Positions 58,742-64,000 of a stretch of DNA of 64,000 nucleotides are shown here, one piece after another. The stretch lies in assembly GCA_963556145.1 (NCBI GenBank), contig OY744464.1:2852001-2916000 (forward strand), given 5' to 3'. The stretch's first letter is position 1; each line of letters opens with the position of its first letter. A program made the translations under genes and the position numbers. The notes below the pieces were generated by a model. It searched no databases, was not told where the DNA came from, and saw only the letters and a list, made by a program, of their open reading frames with translations. Source of the stretch: Hygrocybe punicea. Its lineage: Eukaryota; Basidiomycota; Agaricomycetes; Agaricales; Hygrophoraceae.

Positions 58742-59619
58742 ATGGGACTCTTGACTATCATCAGAAAAAACCGCCGGAAAGAGAAGGAAATGCGAATTCT
58801 TTTCCTGTGAGTTGTATATTGCAAGTTCCCAGTGACTTCTGAGTCTACCACCTTTCAGTGGACTTGACAACGCAGGCAAGACAACGATCGTAAAGAACAT
58901 CAGCGGAGAGGACATAATGAGTGTCAGTCCCACCTTGGGGTTCAATATCAAGACGTTGGTGCATGGCAAGTAAGCGACACCCCGTCTGAGCATGGCATCA
59001 ATTTGAGCTAAAGCCCTCAATTGAAGCTACACACTTAATATATGTACGTGAAACTTTTATAACGATGCCACGTTCCCTAGTTTCGTTGAGTTAGATGGAA
59101 ACTGCAGGGGATGTTGGCGGGCAACGCACACTTCGTCCGTATTGGCGGAATTATTTTGAACAAACAGACGCGGTAGTTTGGGTGGTTGATTCAGGCGACA
59201 GGATGCGCATGCAAGACTGCAAAGAAGAGCTACATAGTCTCCTGCTTGAGGATGTGAGCGTCATCCCGTTCTTCACCGCGTTTTGTTACGTCCTACTTTG
59301 GAAAAATCAGCGACTTGCAGGCGCATCTCTTCTTGTCTTTGCCAACAAACAAGATATACAAGGAGCCTTGACCGATGCTGAAATTCGGGACGTAAGTCAT
59401 CTGGCTCTCTGAAATAGTATTGCTGATAGAATCGGTGTGTTCCAGGCTCTTGACCTTCGATCGATACAGTCTCACCACTGGATTATATGGCCCTGCAGCG
59501 CCATAACAGGAGATAATCTTGTGATGGGTCTCGACTGGGTCGTGGACGATGTTGCCGGCAGGTTGTATTATAGTTCGACCACAACGCCGTCGGTCGAGAG
59601 CTCTGTCTCTGTAATGTGA
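58742..59619 (+). CDS. ARL2: ARL2, ADP-ribosylation-factor-like small GTPase
   Basis: ARL2 (Cin4/Alp41) regulates tubulin folding cofactors and microtubule formation. Starts [20 protein letters not shown]. Motifs are [13 protein letters not shown] (P-loop), [11 protein letters not shown] (switch I), then, after an intron with donor GTACGT near 59044 and acceptor CTGCAG at about 59107, [20 protein letters not shown] (switch II), [22 protein letters not shown] (NKQD base recognition) and PCSAITGDN (G5). Two more introns lie at about 59255-59310 and 59392-59445. It ends SSVSVM at 59617-59619. The Gly2 myristoylation site is present as in most of the family, and LLTIIRK is the classic ARL2 start. 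Length is about 190 residues. Confidence 0.93.
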
Positions 59620-59779
59620 ATTATTTGCAGGCAGTTCCCGGAGATGAATCCCCCAAAAACATAGAATATCGCACATTCATCGCTCTAAGTATCAGGGTAT
59701 GCTCACCACTTACATATTCCGGCGTTGGTCGGATTGCTTTTCGTGATAAGCTTGTATGTATGAACCTCTCACATCCTTT

Positions 59780-60635
59780 TGTGCTGATTATCACATATAG
59801 GGCCGATTGGCGTGAATGGCCTGAACCATTTGCACGCTCACCCCAAATATATTTTCTAGGTTCGTTACGGCTTCCACCCTCTTCCGATCTTCTGCCGGTG
59901 TTCAACCTCGAATTTGGCATGGCGAAGAATTGTCTCAGGCTGTGTGGATCGTTATTAAAAATATTCACCCCGATTGATTTGATGCCGTCGTCAACAATTC
60001 TTGCACGGATGTTTTCATTCAACCCGAACGACATCATTCAGCAAACGATTCTCACTTTGAAGTGCGTCACGAGGCTTCACCGGATACATCTGGTATCAAG
60101 TACCCCTTCCCCGCGAAGTTCCCTTGGACCTTCCGAAGAGGCGGGGAAATTCGCATTCGGGCATCAACGGGCATATCGACTTGGTTAAACTTGTCAACAA
60201 CACCAATTCCTTCCAACCCCCAGGGACAGGTTTATTATTCTGCCATGATTTGAATAGTAATTGTCTCCGTGTTGTCAAAAAACGACATGCTTTAGGAGTT
60301 CCCCGCTGGTATCTCCCAGCGAAAATCATTGCAAAATGATCTGCCACTTTGATGATTACCTTTTTATAAGCTGACGTTCGATTCAAAAAAGTTATTTTGG
60401 GAGGACAAGCGACTTTCCCGTCATCATCGAATGCCCAACAGCTGGCCATGGTGCTGACGCACTGGCAGATGGTCTCATAGCGTTCGAAAGAATCAACGTC
60501 AAGAAAATGCTGGTTCTTGCCATCATTGAGTCACGTCTGCCGTCGAGGAGGCTGAATTCTTTGCCCGATAAAAAACAATTGCAAACACCCTCAGGAGTAA
60601 TGTTGCCTTCTCTTACGATGACGATTGCCAAGTAA
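59780..60635 (+). CDS. Unrecognised candidate exons downstream of ARL2
   Basis: Two plus-strand open segments look coding. One is about 59797-60060 (DWREWPEPFARSPQIYFLGS; LLPVFNLEFGMAKNCLRLCG; SSTILARMFSFNPNDIIQQT). The other is about 60385-60635 (FPVIIECPTAGHGADALADG; IAFERINVKKMLVLAIIESR; LQTPSGVMLPSLTMTIAK followed by taa). Composition is protein-like and both are in the same orientation, so they may be exons of one gene. I could not assign splice sites, a start codon or a family, and the part between them is unclear. It could also be a decaying gene. Confidence 0.3.
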
Positions 60636-62094
60636 ACATGAAAAGGAGTCCAAATAAAGTACACGTCGTCGTCTTTTATATCCTCGGTGGCATAATGCGG
60701 GCAAGACAATCTCTCGTGCTCCGACTACCCCCAAGGGCGGCTCCCATGTTTCGGGCTCGCTAGACTCCAAGGAGATCAATCGATGACATCGCATCAGAAC
60801 TTAGGTGAGGAACCTACCATGGAAGCCGGCGGTCAAGCTCCTGGCAGTGACTGATCACGTCAGCAGTGAATTTCTGGCCCCATTTAGCAGTCAGGGGTGC
60901 GCTCCAACAGAAAGAGACGGAAACGGACTCTAAGAAGCAGTGGACATCAACTCCAAGGAGAAAGCTTGAACATGGGCCAGGGTTGAGGGTTGGGTACTTG
61001 TGTTTCTGAGAGAGACGGGACACGTACAACTCGTTTCCAGCATGCAGTAAAGCGCCGGAGGTTTAGACGGTGACTTGAAGGTAAATACCCCGAAATTGCG
61101 TCGAGATGAAGGGCAGTCTGGGCACATCAAGCTTTAAAGACCAGTAGCGACCAGCTTGATACTGCGTGGTAACAGGGCTTCCAAAACGCGGCGCACTCCA
61201 AAGGAAAACGGGAGACCGGAGTGGGAACGGTCTTCACGGTATATATGCTCTGCAGCTACTAGTAGGCTACAAAACATTGAAGCCACAAGGATTTAGAGAA
61301 ATGAGCAGTGCCCCCGCCAAATTTAAAAGCAGAAATGAAGTTGCGACCAATAAGTTTTTTACTACAGTAAAAAAAAAAACTAGAAAGACTCGGAAGTCCT
61401 CTGGAATAATGGTAGATCTCGGGCTGAAATCCAACGCGAATCCTGGTTGATCTGGGATTCTTTTGCGATCCTGATGTGACAGGATGTGGTTCAGGGTAAA
61501 GTCCACGTTTTGTATAACCCAATTTTGCGAGACGAGCTCCTTGCTCGACACGGACAGTACCAGTGACCTGATGTTGCGCCAATTTCCCGCCTCAAGGCCT
61601 CAAGGCCTGTGCTCGGTATGATCGTAACTTCCTGACCTTTCAGGCCAAACGGCCTCCATTTGTACCGTTGGCTTCGATATTACCCCATTGGACTTGGCCA
61701 GAAGATCTCGACAACCCGGTATGACCATCGAAATGTGACACGTCGAGTCTTGCTGCCGTGAAGCATCTACCCTTTCGTCCTGATCTGTAAACTTGATCTG
61801 TCGACATTGAACAGAACGACCCTGAATGTCCATGTCCGAGTTGCAGGACTCATTTCGCAATCGCGAATCCCTACTGCTGGCGCCATCGTGAAGATTATCC
61901 ATGGCCTGATGGCTGCCGATCTTCATCCACAACTCTGCACCATGGAGTAAAACTTGTGTTCCAATTCATGTGGATCTGCATAACGCGAAATGGCTTAAAA
62001 GGCCCTCGTTCTCTTTCAAGTCTCCATCCCACAGCTCACTCCCCCCGCTCCGATTTTCAAAACACCCCCGCTGTTTATCATACCCTGATTCATC
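60636..62094. other. No recognised gene
   Basis: Minus-strand open stretches (for example 61130-60930 and 61932-61600) and a plus one (61166-61450) show no known domain. A short A-run lies at about 61368-61379. The last few hundred bases are presumably the promoter of the methyltransferase gene. Confidence 0.4.
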
Positions 62095-63976
62095 ATGCCA
62101 GCTTCAGCATCCTCAGGCTGCTTCTCTTCTTCTGCAAATTTGCCAACGGCTACTTCGCTATTTTCCCTTGCAATCCCCAATGCTCGTTCATGGCTCACTT
62201 CATTCGGTCTGTCATTCAGTGTCACCTTTTCATCTTGAATATATATACTAACACCTCTTCATAGCCCGCAACTCCATAGTTTCCGTTCTTGGTCAAGCAG
62301 TCACCAGGGGCCAAATCACGATTCGCGACTCTGAAGGGACGCATTGTTATGGACGCCCACACGGTGGCTGCAATGACGTACATCTTACTGTCGTTAATAA
62401 CAATTTCTGGACTCGGGTTCTCTTATCCGGAGACCTTGGTTGTAAGCACCTTTCAATTGATCGAACACGATTTTTTTCGACATGATATCCTCAGTCAGCG
62501 AAGCATACATGATCGGCGATGTCCAAGTAGAGGACCTCAAGGGAGCCATGCATGTGCGCCCCCCTTCTTGCGAAATCTTTTAAATTGCTAATCATATCGT
62601 CACAGCTGTGGCTCGATAACCAGTCGGGGATGGAGGCCTTGTCGACACTCAGTCAGGTTTCTTCAGTTCTCTCGGGATTTTTGAACGCTTTCTTTGGTCA
62701 AACCCGCTCGCAAGCGCGTCTTAATGCCATCGCTAGCTATGATCAGTCCAACACATTGTTCAAGGTACGCCATGACGTCTTTTGTATCGCTCACATAGAT
62801 CTAAATATCATTCTTCAAGGCTTTTCTGAGCAAAGAGATGATGTATTCGTGTGCTCTTTGGGATCGCACAGAAGGTGGCGTCCGTGGAGATCTCGACTGT
62901 GGCCCAAGTCCTGGTGACCTGGAGGCAGCACAGCGGCGAAAAATTTACCACGTCCTGCGAAAAGCTCGCGTCAAACCGGGACACCGAATTCTAGAATTCG
63001 GGAGTGGATGGGGCGGTCTTGCTATCGAGGTGAAACATCTCTTCCTAAAGATAGGGTGTCCTGTTGGTGACCTTCCCTCCCCAGGCTGCTCGGTCTTTCG
63101 GTTGCGAAGTCGATACATTGACTCTTTCCGTGGAACAAAAAGCTTTGGCGGAGGAGCGGGTCAAGGAGGCCGGTCTTGAAGGTCGGGTTCGCGTCCACCT
63201 TCTCGATTATCGGGATCTCCCCGCCGAGTTCGAAAAAGCTTTCGATGCCTTTATCAGCATTGAGATGCTGGAGGTGAGTTTACTCTTGCTTTCCACCCAT
63301 ATCCATCCTTGACTCATCATCGCCCAGCACGTTGGTTCCAAGTACTACAACCTTTACTTCAAACTAGTCGACTGGGCTCTCAAGTCAGAAGGTGCTACTG
63401 CTGTCGTTAGCTCTTCTACTTTCCCTGAATCTCGATATACCGGATACCAGTACGTCCGGTTCTCCTAGTTTTCTCGACTCAATCTGATTCCAGTTGTCGC
63501 CTTAGAGCGGAAGATTTCATGCGGCGTTACATGTGGCCAAATTCATGCCTACCAAGTGCAACAGCCCTGATCACCGCTGCGCATACGTCTTCACACAGTA
63601 GATTCACTCTCGAAGGCGTGGAGAACCACTCATCACGTTTGTACATTCCCCTCTCCCCCCAAAGGGTGCACTGGCTGATCTCCGCCGTTTCAGATTATCC
63701 CCGCACTCTTCGTGAATGGGGACGGCGGCTCGAAGCCAATTTGACTCAGGATATGATCTCAAAAGAGCACCCACGTCTACGGGAGCGAGCCGAATTCGAG
63801 ATGTTCGCAAGGAAATGGCAATATCTCTTTGCATACGCGGCGGCAGGTTTTGCGAAGGGCTACATCACCTGCCATATGTTGACTTTTGTTCGCGGGGTTA
63901 GTGATAATACCATTGCCATTTTTAAGGACATTTGCTTACCATAAATCAGAGCGACTGTCCCGAACCTTGCGATTGA
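62095..63976 (+). CDS. Cyclopropane-fatty-acid-synthase-like SAM methyltransferase
   Basis: The family adds a methylene group across, or a methyl to, unsaturated acyl chains of phospholipids; fungal members also include sphingolipid C9-methyltransferases, which differ in having membrane segments. Start chosen at 62095 (MPASASSGCFSSSANLPTAT). Exons are about 62095-62213, 62265-62441, 62496-62551, 62606-62764, 62820-63030, 63086-63272, 63328-63449, 63507-63638, 63692-63900 and 63954-63976. The N-domain reads RVLLSGDLG, EAYMIGDVQVEDL, LWLDNQSGME. The methyltransferase has MMYSCALWDR, ILEFGSGWGGLAIE (SAM loop), LLDYRDLP, ISIEMLEHVGSKYY and ARKWQYLFAYAAAGFAKGYI. A last small exon gives a stop at 63974-63976. 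This matches CFA synthase architecture. Order and lack of membrane helices favour a CFA-type enzyme; the substrate is unknown. Confidence 0.8.
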
Positions 63977-64000
63977 ATCGCAGACTCCATCATTGGATTT

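Noticed and set aside
1..64000. tRNA and rRNA genes
   Set aside because: I looked for GGTTCGAATCC-type T-loops paired with acceptor stems and for conserved rRNA strings and found none that fold convincingly; a covariance-model scan would be decisive.

Overview
This window is nuclear DNA of a basidiomycete fungus, most likely an Agaricomycete. The evidence is protein-coding genes broken by many introns of about 45-60 nt, typical fungal housekeeping proteins, two CACTA-like transposases of the Plavaka/Tnp2 type common in Agaricomycetes, a Ty3/gypsy retrotransposon, and several protein families that I associate with expanded families in mushroom genomes. I cannot name the species. There are no rRNA genes, no tRNA genes that I could support, and no CRISPR array.

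Layout. Positions 1-3.6 kb hold the 3' part of RIC8 (+) and a nucleolin-like GAR2/NSR1 gene (-). Positions 3.6-26.7 kb are an accessory, repeat-rich block. In order it holds a CACTA-like transposase gene (-) with repeat-rich flanks and one visible frameshift; a 320-bp hAT-type MITE with a perfect 8-bp target duplication; degenerate Agaricomycete-type open frames; a set of tandem repeats (79-bp palindromic units, a purine/pyrimidine switch, ten 53-bp units); a diverged direct repeat pair; and a 3'-truncated gypsy element (-) with its 5' LTR. The gypsy pol gene is interrupted by a second, 644-bp hAT-type MITE, again with an 8-bp target duplication. Positions 26.7-42.3 kb are gene dense: BIG1-like, MED13, a DUF2433/RRM protein, a short/branched-chain acyl-CoA dehydrogenase, a SLC25A38/HEM25-like glycine carrier, SPT4 and a diacylglycerol lipase-like protein. 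Positions 42.3-48.4 kb hold an apparently intact Plavaka-like transposase and two lineage-type genes of unknown function. Positions 48.9-64 kb hold an ICP55-like aminopeptidase, an amino-acid permease, eIF5B, ARL2 and a cyclopropane-fatty-acid-synthase-like methyltransferase.

How the genes relate. The housekeeping genes do not form one pathway. They are packed tightly as convergent pairs (ACADSB/HEM25 about 40 bp apart, ICP55/permease about 56 bp) and divergent pairs (MED13/DUF2433 about 170 bp, HEM25/SPT4 about 64 bp), so shared promoters are likely. MED13, SPT4, eIF5B and the nucleolin-like protein serve transcription and translation. ACADSB, HEM25 and ICP55 are mitochondrial.

The most informative signals are in the mobile DNA. 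Eleven in-frame stops in the gypsy gag/pol are all TGA and fit CGA-to-TGA decay, with no frame loss once the MITE is subtracted. The two hAT-type MITEs share the subterminal motif TTAAGAGTACGGRTAC, which points to one common transposase source elsewhere in the genome. I found no clearly new biochemical system. Exon limits are read by eye and are approximate unless stated.
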